Made by a program: the position numbers and the translations under genes
From: Boswellia sacra
Lineage: Eukaryota; Streptophyta; Magnoliopsida; Sapindales; Burseraceae
NCBI GenBank assembly: GCA_013180625.2
Contig: SNVD02009882.1
Location: forward strand, 1-64,000
Length of the DNA: 64,000 nt
Reading direction: 5' to 3'
The notes under the pieces: model-generated
What the model was told of the DNA's origin: nothing
What the model saw: only the letters and a program-made list of their open reading frames with translations
Databases searched by the model: none
Shown here: positions 49,687 through 61,700 of the stretch, piece by piece
Numbering within the stretch: position 1 is the first letter of the stretch
Layout of the letters: every line of letters starts with the position of its first letter

Positions 49687-49929
49687 GGGCTATTTACACA
49701 TACCCTTTTTAGGTTTCGGCTTAATTTCGTTCAAAAATATTGTTTGTCATTTTTCATCATGCGGTACCCCTGACTTCTTAAAATTTATCATGGATACCCC
49801 TTCCGTGAGATTTTCCGTTATGTACTGGTTATGTATTTATAATTATATTGAAAATTGGGGGGCATAATAATCGTTTAACACTATATATGAGTTTAAATAA
49901 ATTTTACAAAGATCCTACATTATAAAATG

Positions 49930-50436
49930 TAGGAGTGGGATTCGTGTCGTGTCGTATCGACCCATTTAATTATTCGTGTCAAAACATGAAACCCAAAACC
50001 ACCCGATTATTAAACGTGTTACCCACGTGTCATAATCGTGTCATATTTAATTCGCATAAATTACTTAATTGTTTAACTTAGTTATATATAATATATTATA
50101 TTCTTTATATTTAAATTAATTTAAATTATTTTTAAAATATAAACCATTGTTAGTATAAAATATTATTAAAATCATCATAATTTATTATTTTAAAAATTAA
50201 TTTATTTTAGAGTATAAAAATTTCAGTTTTATAATATATATATTGTAAGTAGGTAATAATTTATATCATTAAATAAATTTACATATTAAGGATATACAAA
50301 ATATATTTAACTATTCGTGTCATTAAACGGGTTGGCGTGTTGAATACCTTCAACACTAACCCGACCCATTTATTAATCGTGTAGCGTGTCGTGTTCGTGT
50401 CGTATTCGCAGGTCGTGTCAAAAATTCCCACCCCTA
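49930..50436. mobile_element. hAT MITE of the CGTGTCG family, complete
   Basis: 507 bp with ends TAGGAGTGGGATT and, reverse complemented, TAGGGGTGGGAATT. The flanks ATAAAATG (49922-49929) and ATAAAACG (50437-50444) agree at 7 of 8 positions, the hAT duplication size. The subterminal regions are dense in CGTGTCGTGTCG and its complement, likely transposase-binding repeats. Two more copies lie in this window (27251-27560 truncated; 59090-59764). Confidence 0.8.
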
Positions 50437-50629
50437 ATAAAACGTTTTATTCACCACCAAACTACTAGATATTTTTGTTTAAAGTCAACAACAAATATAT
50501 TTAAGCTATAAAGTATGCTATAAAATATGCCAAATTTTAGGTTGTTGGCACTCGGACCCAAAACCCCCCCTTTCCCACATAACATGATCACCACCAGGCT
50601 ACAACATATTTATGCATAATGTTAATAAC

Positions 50630-51480
50630 AAGTAAGATATAATTGATTCAAATTAATTATACATTTATACATTTTAACTAATTTATTAAAATAAATAAAT
50701 TAATTAATTAATAAGAATTAATAAATTAAAAAAGATTAAAATAAAAATTAATAAAATAATTAATAAATCTGTAGTTCCTCTTATTTAATTTATAATTGAT
50801 TAAAATTAATTATAAATTTTAATTAATTTATTAAAATAAATTAATAAATTTATTAATATGAATTAATAAATTAAAATAGATAAAAATAAAAATTGATAAA
50901 CTAAATTAATAAATATATAGTTTATCTTATTTAATTTTATAATAGATTAAAATTAATTATAAATTTTAATTAATTTATTATAATAAATTAATATATTTAT
51001 TAATAAGAATTAATATATTAAAATAAATTAATAAATTTAGATTAAAATAGAATTAATAAATTTAGATTGAAATAGAAATCAAAAAATAAATTAATAAATT
51101 CAGATTAAAAGTTTAATTTTGTATATTTTGTTGGTATTTTTTAACGGTTTTGTAATTTTATTGTATCAAAAATTCAAAAATTATAATTTTTAGATATTTT
51201 GTTGAGTATTTTGTGAATTTTTAAATATATTTATGGATATTTTATTGGGTATTTTTCAATTATTTGAAATTTAATTGTATATTAGAAATGCTTTGATATA
51301 TATTCTCTTATTTAATTTTAAAATTGATTAAAATTAATTATAAATTTTAATTAATTTATTAAAATAAATTAATAAATAAATTAATAAGAATTAATATATT
51401 AAAATAAATATAAGTAAAAAATAAATTAATAATTTTATGGTTTTTCTACTAATTTATTATTCTACTCACCATAAACAAAA
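50630..51480. repeat. AT-only tandem array with ~150-bp unit
   Basis: The core TTATTTAATTTTATAAT, TAAAATTAATTATAAATTTT and AATTAATTTATTAAAATAAA recur near 50645, 50780, 50930 and 51307. The first three are evenly spaced; the last follows an unrelated ~200-bp insert. The array lies inside the Mutator-like element. Confidence 0.65.
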
Positions 51481-51539
51481 ATAAATTAATAAAGTACAAT
51501 AAGAAGCTCTATTGTTTAAGTATATTTTTGTTCCTTTAG

Positions 51540-51640
51540 TGTTAAAAAAGTTGTTTGGCCCAATGGTTAGAAGTCTTTGTGATAGTTTGGAGTCTTGGGT
51601 TGGAGTCCTTTCATTGTATTTGTTTCAACTAATTTTTTTC
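51540..51640 (+). mobile_element. tRNA-derived SINE head (fragment)
   Basis: TGGCCCAATGGTTAGAAGT resembles a polymerase III A box, and GGGTTGGAGTCC ~40 bases later a worn B box (GGTTCRANNCC). Both are followed by a T-rich tail. No cloverleaf forms, so this is a SINE head and not a tRNA gene. Confidence 0.4.
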
Positions 51641-51852
51641 TTAGATGGAATCTATAGTTAGGGGTATTTAGATAATTGTAATGGTTTTGGATGGAACAGT
51701 GATGTCATTTAACGGCAAAAGTGATGGAACAGTGATAAATGTAATGAATTTCAAAAAAGTCAGGAGTACCGATGAAAAATGATAAATAATATTTTTGAAT
51801 GAAATTAAGCCAAAATCTATGAGGTATCTTTGTGAATAACCCAACGCCAATT

Positions 51853-52448
51853 CGAATTATCTTCAGCAGTTTCGAGGAAACTAATGCTTTAATTGATGCG
51901 TGGTGTCTTGTATATAAGCAGAATCCTGTAGATATTGGGAGAATTTATCAAATTGGAATGTGCAAATCATGTGATTAGCTTGATGATTACAGCTTATGAG
52001 CACCCTACCGCGATTAAGCATGCACTTATAATTGCTTTTCTTGATGTTTATGGAAACCGATAGACCTCAGCGGCTCAGCCCTCAGGTTTAACTTATGAAG
52101 AACAGTTAACCAAGACAAATGAAAGCCATCTTCCAAATGGAAGATGCGTCTGTCTATGAATAGGGTTTTTAAAAGCCAGTTGATTAATACACCAAATGTT
52201 ATAACTTTGGGATTTGTTAAGAGTTAGAGCAAAAAGATTTGTTAAAGCTAAAGCACTTCCATGCCCAAAGCAAAGCATAAATCTCCTGTCTATCACGTAG
52301 TTAGTAATAAGCACCTCCCACAACACGAGTTTTAGTAGTAACCTATAAGAAAAACATGAACGCCTCAATGTCCATAATAGTAACTGAATCAACTTTTTGC
52401 TTATATAAATGTATGTAGTTCATTATTATTTTTAATGCACATCTTCAA
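51853..52448. other. Upstream region of the STIG1-like gene
   Basis: Non-coding. A minus-strand open frame (52093-52392) has no domain. A TATA box sits near the right end. Confidence 0.45.
52402..52409 (+). promoter_or_regulatory. TATA box of the STIG1-like gene
   Basis: TATATAAA, 40 bases before the ATG at 52449. It would place the transcription start only ~10-15 bases before the ATG, a short leader but possible. Confidence 0.55.
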
Positions 52449-52964
52449 ATGACCCGGCTAGCCAATGCTCTAGTCCCCATCTTGCTGCTATTGCAACTAC
52501 CTTTCGTTGTAATAGTAGAAGGCAATTTAGTACCCAACGTGGTGCAACAACATGTCGTCAATGGTTCTCTATCATCACCGTGGCTCAAGAAAGTAATCAT
52601 CAACAAAGGACCCCGACCCCGACCCCGACCCCCTGGCTGCTGGAACATGCCATGGATATGTAGACAGGGGCAAAGACGAGGAACCCGAATGAGATGTTGT
52701 AGAAACCGCTGCGTCGATGTCCTTTCTGATGTTAATAGCTGTGGTTTGTGCAGAATTCGATGCCCATTTAGTTGGCAATGTTGTCGTGGCTTTTGTTCCA
52801 ATACTAACAGAAGCCGCTTTAACTGTGGCAAATGTGGGAATAGATGTCCAAGGGGAGTCAGGTGCTATTATGGTATGTGTGGATATGCTCAACCCTGGCC
52901 AAAGCCACGGCCTCGGCCTCGCCCACCGTGGCCTTCTCCTCCTAGAACACCAAGGGAAACTTGA
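52449..52964 (+). CDS. STIG1-like secreted cysteine-rich protein
   Basis: Stigma-specific STIG1 family. Members are apoplastic; the tomato and tobacco proteins act at the stigma in exudate control and pollen-tube signalling. Single exon, 171 residues. A signal peptide (~1-25, with core LVPILLLLQLPFVVIV) precedes the Cys domain. That domain runs from ~residue 63 (CWNMPWIC) through CCRNRCVD, CGLCRIRC, CCRGFC, NCGKCGNRC and CYYGMCGYA (~146), the expected spacing. Unusual features are an RPRPRPP stretch just before the Cys domain and a basic proline-rich tail (~147-171, KPRPRPRPPWPSPP). Family members are usually ~130-150 residues without such a tail. Start and stop are unambiguous. Confidence 0.9.
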   Translation: MTRLANALVPILLLLQLPFVVIVEGNLVPNVVQQHVVNGSLSSPWLKKVIINKGPRPRPRPPGCWNMPWICRQGQRRGTRMRCCRNRCVDVLSDVNSCGLCRIRCPFSWQCCRGFCSNTNRSRFNCGKCGNRCPRGVRCYYGMCGYAQPWPKPRPRPRPPWPSPPRTPRET

Positions 52965-53989
52965 CCACCAGGTAGTCCATGCCCTTCCAGAGGTGATAAG
53001 CCACCGTCAATGCGTTGAAGTTCAATAGTTAAATCGCACTTTTTCTCTCCTATATTCCGGTCATTTCCAATGGGTTGAAGCTATTTTATAGAACAAGATA
53101 TCTAGGTCATTTCAATTGTTAAAATGCTTCCGTGTTGTGTTGTTTTTTAGTGTCTGTCTGTTGTTACGAGTTTGTGTGTGTTCCCGCTGCTGAAATGTTG
53201 CAGACAAAACAAGAGGTAAAAGATGGATGGTGTGGAAACTACCGAATTTGTTGTCATAATTTCAAGTGAGTTATATTAATGTGAGTTCTATCTATTCTCT
53301 CTCTAATCAGTCTAATGCCAGCCCTCCATATGCCTACAAAATATAGCAATATACGTCTTATATCATATACGCCATGCATGTTTAGCTTCACATGCAAGCG
53401 TGTGCACATACAAAATCCAAATAATTAAGACACGGGATTTACAGTGAAGTAAAATAAATTGGAAAATGCATTAAAGTATTCATATGTGATTTTGTTTTAA
53501 AATCTTGTATATTAAAAATTGAATTCTAAAAATCAAATTTATTAAATACATATTCTTAACTTTTAGACAGCACAAAATTTTAAAAATAAATTTTACTAAA
53601 CATAGTACAACCAACAACTAATTTTTCTTACAATTTTTTTACACTACAGTAATCCCAAACCTCTTTTTTTTTTTTCGTTTTGTGAGAAATGAACAAAAAG
53701 ACATTAAACGATGTAATATATATTTCCTTCAATTTTATTCACTACGTTTCCCAATTTTCTTATTTATTAAGCGTTTTGTTCTTTATTTATAAACATTTTT
53801 TATATTTAGAAACTGTTTTAAAGTTAAAAACTATGAAAAACCTTTACAAAAGTTTTCCCATTTTAAAATTTCATTCTAATTTTTAAGATGGATTATTAGA
53901 AAACTGTTTTAAAAGTATTACTGATAGGAGCTAGTGATAGAAACTCTCAGGCCTTGGGAGTTCAAGAAAAGCTCTTAATTATAGCAAAG
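52965..53989. other. 3' flank of the STIG1-like gene, no other gene recognised
   Basis: Non-coding, increasingly AT-rich. The open frame at 53689-53886 has no recognisable domain. Confidence 0.45.
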
Positions 53990-55473
53990 TAAGGGGTGCA
54001 TACTTGCAGTCCTCTAGTCGGGTTGGGTTGGTTTTCATCCAACTCAAATCAATCCAATATATCATCGGATTCTGAAACGGGTTTTTGAAAGCATTAACCC
54101 GACTTGCAACTTACCACTTCGGGTCGGGCCAGATCGATTGGGTTTGGCTGAAGCAATGCCACAACTTCAAAGTTAAGGGTTTATAGGGAGCTTGATTAAA
54201 AAATTAATATGCATAGACTTCTGAACAGCTGGAAAAATAGTATTTGGAGAACTAAATACATTCAGCTCCTTGAATATATCATTCAATTTATGTCCCTGAA
54301 ACTGGATTATATATCCTATCATGATCAAAGATTTTGACATTTATATACAAATTTAATATAAAATCGTGGATGTATGAACAATTAGAAAAAGATCTTCCAA
54401 TTGCAAACAAGTTGTAAAATTCGGGATTAGCAAAACTTAATGCTTTTTTACCAAAAATTAACTGTCAATTCCTCTCTTTAGGTACAATACGTTATCACAA
54501 AATCACACTTTCATTCCTGCCAAATTATATCAAGCGGGTGGGGATGCATGATGCAAAGCATTCCTCTCTTGTTTGGTCCAACAGCATCAAAACTGCAAAG
54601 AAATAAAAGATAAAATAAAAAAGTAATAAAAGATAAAAGATAAAATAAAAAAGTAATAAAAAGAAAGTTTTTTTGCTTCATAAAAGTTGATAATTGTCAA
54701 TTGAACCCAATAGAAACAAAAAATGACAGGCTTAAGAAAGTTTCAATACAACACAATTATATCTAAAAACCTTTTCCAAAGAGGTGGGTCGATGTGTAGA
54801 GATTAGGAGCAGTTTTTTATCAACCACAGTGATGTGACAGTGCGACCAAGAGGCAGGGGCCAGTGGAGGCCTCCGTAATAAAGGAGAGTGGAGGAGGCGA
54901 TAGCAACACGTGTTAAATACGATAGAGTGGAGGCACGTTGCAATCGCAATAAAGACGGTGGAATGAAAGCGATCCGCCAGCGAAAAACAAGCTATCCTTT
55001 AGATGAGAGTGGACATGAGCCGTAAGAAAACGACTAGCCGGCAACGCTGGAGGGGAGCTGTGGAGGCTGGAGCAATGGAGGGGGAGGGCGAGATTGGTGA
55101 CAGAGGAGTTTTACGATAAGAGAGTTAGGGTTAGACGGTTGAATGCATTTTATATTGTTGATCAGGTGTCGTAAGATCCATGGTAATTTGCATAATCTGC
55201 TAATCATATATAGACTATGAGATCCATGCAACTTGTATAATCTGTTAATCATAGACAGACACGTGGCAAAATATGTCGTGGCAAAATATGAAATATTTTA
55301 GGAAAAACATATCGGCCCGGGTTTCGCCGAGTTGACAAAAGACATGATCAAAACCTGATTCCACAAAACCCCATCATTAAACCTTATTTGGGGTTTTTTT
55401 CTTAATAAGATCCTATCACAATCCGACCAACCCAATAAAATCCGATCGGATTAGACTTTTTTGCACACTCCTG
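53990..55473. mobile_element. hAT-family non-autonomous element (1.48 kb)
   Basis: The ends are TAAGGGGTGCATACTTGCAG on the left and, reverse complemented, CAGGAGTGTGCAAAAAAGTC on the right. The flanks TAGCAAAG (53982-53989) and TAACAAAG (55474-55481) agree at 7 of 8 positions. Both subterminal regions are rich in GGGTTGG/CCAACCC-type words. The interior includes a GC-richer block (54840-55100) but no transposase frame. Confidence 0.7.
54600..54665. repeat. Short A-rich tandem duplication
   Basis: A ~37-bp unit (AAAGATAAAATAAAAAAGTA) is present twice in direct tandem within the 53990-55473 hAT element. Confidence 0.7.
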
Positions 55474-55714
55474 TAACAAAGGCTATTGGTGACCTTGCTC
55501 ATACTCAATACATCCTTCATTTTCTTCTTTTAGATCAAAAAAAATGGAAATCACCATCATATAAGTGTTTCTATTTAAAAAATTATGCTACTTCACCGTA
55601 GCCAATGGAAGACTCATCTGGTTATGTGTGATGCAAAAACAATACAAAATGGTACTAATAAGTATAAATTGATAATTAATAATAAATACAAACATGTTCC
55701 TACTGCAATGCTTA
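55474..55714. other. 3' flank of CNX5
   Basis: Contains the likely 3' untranslated region of the minus-strand CNX5 gene. Nothing else is seen. Confidence 0.4.
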
Positions 55715-58700
55715 CTAATAGGTAGGAAAGTTTGGATCCACATCGCGTGCCCAAGACTCCAGACCGCCGATGATATCCCTAGCCAACGAGAAACCCATGT
55801 TCTGGAGACGCTGGACAGCTCTCTGGGAGTCATTGCCTCTTCTACATACTACATATAGGCTAGCACCAAAACCGGAATTAGGCCCCTTCTGCTCTTCCTT
55901 TTCCTTCAATGCTGAAGAAATTTCAGGTAACCTAGCCTCCAAACTTGCAAGGGGGATATTTATCGAGTTTGGAAGGGAAACAATCTTGAAGTGATGTGCT
56001 GGCCGTACATCCACTAATACATGTGCTTCCCCATTATCAACTTTTTCTTTGTACTCCTTACCGCTTATTCTGGAATCAGCTCTAAGCAAATTCAACTTCA
56101 AGGGAAGCTGCAAATAATCGAAAATTCAACACATTAGATTTAGGTAACAAAGGTCAAATAAAAATGAATTCAAGAGGAAGAGAAAAAGGCAGAGACATTC
56201 AGTAATACAGTCTAAACACAATATGCAGTTGAAATGAGAGGTAATACCGCAGATAGAGGAGACTGAGTGAACTTCTCGTAATCAAAATTTCTAAATTGAT
56301 CATGAGTAAATGCTGAATTTTCCCCACAAACTTGGCACTGTGATGATCTACCTCTAATCTTGACCTAAACAATGTTAAATATCATGTTAGCCACAGCAAG
56401 TAATACAGATCCAATATTTATTAATACCACAAAGGCAAATATAAATGGATGGGCTAGTTGAACTATTAAGAGATAAAATAAGGCCACATAAAAGGGAGCT
56501 ATTCAGAAAAGGGTCAGGTCACTGTAAATTTACATCAATTCTGGCTTCAACAAGTATCAAAAATGCTAATAACCACTATACCAGCCACTGCAACTTATTA
56601 AGGCTTAGAATACTGACTATTTGAAGATTATGAGTTTCCCCTCTAATAACAGATAACAAAATCATGCATTTCATACCAATAGTTGAACATGAATAAAATC
56701 AAAAAGGAGGAAAGTGAAACTTACAATACGAATTCGTCCTGACAAAGCATCAAATAGAAGCATCCTTCCTGAGAGTGGTTCACCAACGGCACTAGCAATT
56801 TTAATGGCCTCTAGGGCTTGGAGACAGCCAATGACTCCAGGAACTGAAGATAAAAGATTAAAAACTTTATCTTTTCCTGGAGAAAATGTTCAAAGCATTT
56901 CTAACACTATGAATAATCTTAAATAAGTGTTACGCCTGAAAATCTCCTGTATGGAAGCCTTGGGTGTGACTATACATATATGATAGCAGAATGGACCACA
57001 TTTTTTTTTTTTTTTTGGGGAAACATTATAACTTCACATCCATAATCTAAGTTTAAACCTTGTACATCACCATATAATTCATCATCTAATATTATCAACC
57101 ACAATATACCCTTACTAGCTTTCCCATGTTATCGACTAAACATATTACATCATTCAAAAAATTTATATACAATTATCTATCCTAATGTTCAAAGTCTCAA
57201 AGCTTTGGTCACTAATCAAAATAAATAGATAGTCTCCCAAGTCTAGGCTAAAACCAAAATGAAACCCAAGGACTCCGGAATGCTATCATCCAAGACATAT
57301 AGGAAAGTTTGCGAACATCACTATCTCATGTGTCATCTCATACAAGTGTGGAGGTACAGGTAAGCAACACAGCCCAATAGGACATTTTAACCTTATACTT
57401 AACCACAAACACCCATACATTCATACAATCACATTTTTACATCATCAAAATATTCTGTGACACAAATCATTCATGCATTATTGCATCAAACATATCGATT
57501 AACCAACATTAGAAACACATAAATCATTTACATTCAAGCACCAATGTGTTATGCTCATCCACTAACCAACAACGAAAGATGAGCTAGCACAAAAATTTCC
57601 TATCCATATGTAAGTGTATAGATATGTATACAACAGCTAAATTCCATAATCTAGTGTTTTCCTTGAATCTGTATCGCAGCCCACCAAGGCCTAACACAGA
57701 ACCTCTATGCCATGTCCCCCTTGGACCCATATCACTGTGGGCCCATTCAAGGTCCAATTACTGTTGATTTTTCATGTTTTTGTTCCCTTGGATTTGTATG
57801 ACAATGGCCAATCCAAGGTCCAAAAACTTCCACTTCCATTCCAATACAATCCCTAGGGTGGTACACACTCAAAATTACCTAATCCCAAGATAATACATAT
57901 TTAATTCAATGTCTCAAATAAAAATTTCCGCCTAGATAAAAACACAACTCAACAGCTAACAATCAACTTTGAAAATTCACTAAAATTCATAGACAAAACC
58001 AATTTTATTGAAATTATTTGGAAATGAAAGCTTAGTAAGTGTAGAATGAAACTCGTTTGATGGTTTTACAAAACAAACCCAAGAGAACACAACTGTCACA
58101 AAATACACCAAGCTGTCATAGTATAGATAGAAATTTCAAGCTTATGCAGCCAACTTTGAAAAATCATCAAGAATTGTAGAAAAATGTTTTTCAGGTTCCT
58201 CAACTTGGACAAGAAAGCTTATTAAGTCTATTTGAAGTTAAGAATATTGGTTATATTAAATAATCCTCCAAAATATAAAGTTTTGCACAAGTATGCAGCT
58301 AGTTTGGGTAAGTGGTAAAAAATTCAAATTCTAACAAGCACTTTGAGAATTCACTAAAAGTTCATTTCAAATCCATATCAAGCAAATCCAATGGCAAATT
58401 GAAGCTTAACACGTCTAGTTTCTATGAAAAATAAGGAGCTTTCGGAAACAAATACCAACAATAACAGTTCTTCAGAAATGTTCAAAGCTGTCAGTTGGAC
58501 ATTAGAATTGCTAGTTTTCAACCATCATCTTCAAAAATTCCTCTCAAATCTGATTCTAGCAAGAGCACTGGCAAATTGAAGTTTAACATGTCTGGTTTTC
58601 AAAACAAAAGAGAGATTTCTAAAATCATACGCCAACAGATACAGATTTTCACATGAACTCACTGCTGTCCAAAGAACAAGGTTCAAAATTTCACTTTTCC

Positions 58701-61700
58701 CAATCATACCACAGCACACGATGTCATCATCAATTTCTTATCTGAATATGATACAAAATCAGTTCAACAACACATGAAACAATCAACCTTCAAGATTTAT
58801 GTCTTAGGAAGACAATTTTATTTTATTCTCAAAAAAGAGCAAAGTTAAAACCTCTACCTCAAACCCGAAGCTATAATCTTTACCCCTTTTTCTCTTCCCT
58901 TTCTCTTCCTTTTTTCTCTTTTCTCTTTCTCCATTCTCCGTCTTCCCGTTGACCCTCTTGATAAGCTAAAATGATATTCTCCACACACTCAAACCCTCAT
59001 TCACATGTTTATTACTTAAATTTGGGTCTAAAAAATACATGGAACTGACAAAGCTTATCCATTTCCAACCTTTTTGACTTAGCTGGCCCTAGGAGAGGCA
59101 ATTCGTATTGGTGTATTGTGCTCGTGTCGCGTCAAGGGACAACAAAGTTTTGCGCAATACTAACACAGACCATTTATTATGTGTCAGAAGTCCAAACACT
59201 AAAACAACACGATTATTAAATGGATGACACGCTAATATGTATAATAAATATGTTGTATCTATGTCATATGACCCATTTACACGCCTAATATGAATACCAT
59301 GTTTAACACAATTATAACTATTTAAAAACAAAATATATAAATTTTTTTATACTATATAAGCTATAATCAAGTCCATCTACATCATCAAGTTCATAAGACA
59401 TAATTTAAATCCATCCACATCATCAAGGTCGTAAGACATAATTTAAATCCATCTACATCATCAAATATCATCCAAACTTCAACTACAATGAAAATGTAAA
59501 CAAAAATATAATAAAAAGTCCATAAAAATATGAAGAAAAAAATATAATTCGTGTCAATATCTATTAATCGTGTTATAAAAGTATTCATGTCATAATCGGG
59601 ATTGTGTTATAGACGGTTTAACGACCCTCAACACGCACACAACATGATTATTAAACGGGTTGAATCCTTTAATACAAACACAACAAGACCACGCTGTTAA
59701 GGTCAACCCTAACTCGCTAATTTTATGTCGTGTTCACTTGTTGTATTGAAATTTGCTACCCTTAATTAGCCCACATAAGACAACTTGAGCCCAAACCTTA
59801 TAATCTATAAAGTACATCATTAACATACAATTACATAAATGTCCTTACACATTAACACAACAAAATATGAATATACTTATAAAAAATGAAAATTATGGAC
59901 ATTATAATTTTTCGGGACCCAACAACCATGCTTCTATATAGATGGCAAATTTCAGCCTCGAGTTAAAGAACTCAATGAATAATGAAAGGTGAGAGATTTC
60001 TGGGTTATCCAAAAAAAACAAAAAAGGATCGGAAATGTCTTGTGCTAGCTAGTCTTCATTGTTAATTAATGAATAGGTATAATAGGTCTATTTAGGGTGC
60101 ACCGCCCAATTCCCAACTTTTTGGGGTTTTCTTCCCCAACTTTTTGGCCATTTTCCCAAACTTTTCAGGAATTGAAAGGGTGTACGTACTGGCAATTGGC
60201 TTATCAGGTAAAGCTACAGTGCACCTGGTTCCCCACAAAGTTCAGAAAAATCCTCAAAAAGTTGAGAAAAAATCCACAAAAAAGTTGAGAAATGTATTGT
60301 GCTAACTTTCATTGTTGGTTAATGGTTGAGCATAAACATTCTATTGTTATATGCCTAAAAATTACCAACAGCAAAAATAACGTCTTTAACTTAAAATCAT
60401 TGTTAATCTAGGATCGATGAGACTTGATTTTTTATTTTTTAAAGGAAAAAATGAACTCCTAAAAATATGCTCCATAACTTTGTAAAGAGATACTATGCAA
60501 ACACCTTGCAACTTAAAGCTAGCTTGGACCATGTCAATAATGAATTACCAACATACCTACTCCTAAAACTCCACTGTCAGAGCATCTTTGGCATGCTGTT
60601 GTAGGTGGCGGAGATGGAAATAGGCATCGATAGCAAGGACCTCCATTGTAATTGTAAACGGTAAGCTAGAAAATAAATATGATAAATGCAGTTATGCTAT
60701 GAAATTGCACTGTATACAAAATTAGTATGCTTTAAGCTATAAAAACAAGACAAAACTGCAGATATAGTGCTTACCTGCCCTTCCAATCCTAGCGCAGCAC
60801 CTGATACTAGAGGCTGCATGTAACATGAAAAAGATTATTAATTATTCCAAGAAAAAAGGCACAGCACGTAGACTACTTTCTTTATAAGTATAAAACCATG
60901 TCTTAAAGCTGCATGCACATATGTTGTATAACTAGAGACGTTTTTACTAGAACAACGCATTCTCAAATCTCAATTTATTGAAAATGCAGTAAAATAAACA
61001 CAGAACCCCTATTAGCCTCATAGTCTTGCATAGGCCATATTAAACATTGATTAACTGAACTCCAATTGTCCATATTATATTAATGTTTCCAAGATAATTT
61101 ATACACTTTTGCACAATAATTCAAAGGATGTGCCATCCCCAAGCGAATCTACCTTTCCCAGCACTACGCAGCAATCACTGATCAGGTACCGGCTTGGAGC
61201 ATTATCAGTTGCATCCACTACTATGTCATATCTAAAAAGTTATAGCAGTCATGGAAATCTTTGAAATTCAGATGAATTGGATCCAACATACAAAAGAATA
61301 TGAGAGAATATGAGCAACGCGAGATTATTTAATTAAAAAGTATTTCATCAAGAATACTTGCTCAAAATTTCCAAAGCATTAGACGTTCGCAAAGCTTCTC
61401 TATGTTCGACAACCTGAATAGTGGAATTAATCCTGAAACAGAACTCCATATTAGACAAAACAAAGACAAGAGGAATACAACGAAAAGTCCATCAACTTTC
61501 AGAAAAAAAGAAGATCTGAGTTTCAATTCATAAAGTGCAATAGTGCAAAGTATTTCACAAGTACTTGAAAAATCACAAAAGCATCACATACGAGCGACAA
61601 GCGGTAGCTGCAGATGTCACTTTTGACTGGCCAATATATGCTTCAGTGTGGATAACCTGAAATCAGAAAATCACACAGATATTCGTAAAATAGAATTCAC

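Larger units (their letters stand above)
49687..51842. mobile_element. Mutator-like foldback element (2.16 kb) with nested insertions
   Basis: The ends are inverted for ~120 bp or more. Left: GGGCTATTTACACATACC, then GGCTTAATTTCGTTCAAAAA and TATTGTTTGTCATTTTTCATC. Right (reverse complement): GGGTTATTCACAAAGATACC, GGCTTAATTTCATTCAAAAA and TATTATTTATCATTTTTCATC. The direct flanks are AATGCCAATT (49677-49686) and AACGCCAATT (51843-51852), 9 of 10 identical. That is the 9-10-bp target duplication of Mutator-like elements. Inside lie a hAT MITE, an AT-rich tandem array and a SINE-like head. No transposase frame is present, so it is non-autonomous. Confidence 0.8.
56844..60556 (-). other. 3.7-kb repeat-filled intron of CNX5
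   Basis: It splits the gene after GVLGV (exon 8) and before VPGVIGC (exon 9). Every other intron of the gene is under ~530 bases. The intron holds a hAT MITE (59090-59764), a 38-bp tandem repeat, a foldback/direct-repeat unit (60030-60345), and other DNA with no coding capacity. Confidence 0.85.

Noticed and set aside
49685..49867. Apparent small protein (GLISFKNI…), also seen on the minus strand at 51668-51850
   Set aside because: Both are the inverted arms of one Mutator-like element, which explains why the same peptide appears on opposite strands.
52445..52892. Antisense open frames opposite the STIG1-like gene
   Set aside because: They are shadows of the GC-rich coding strand and have no domain or start context.
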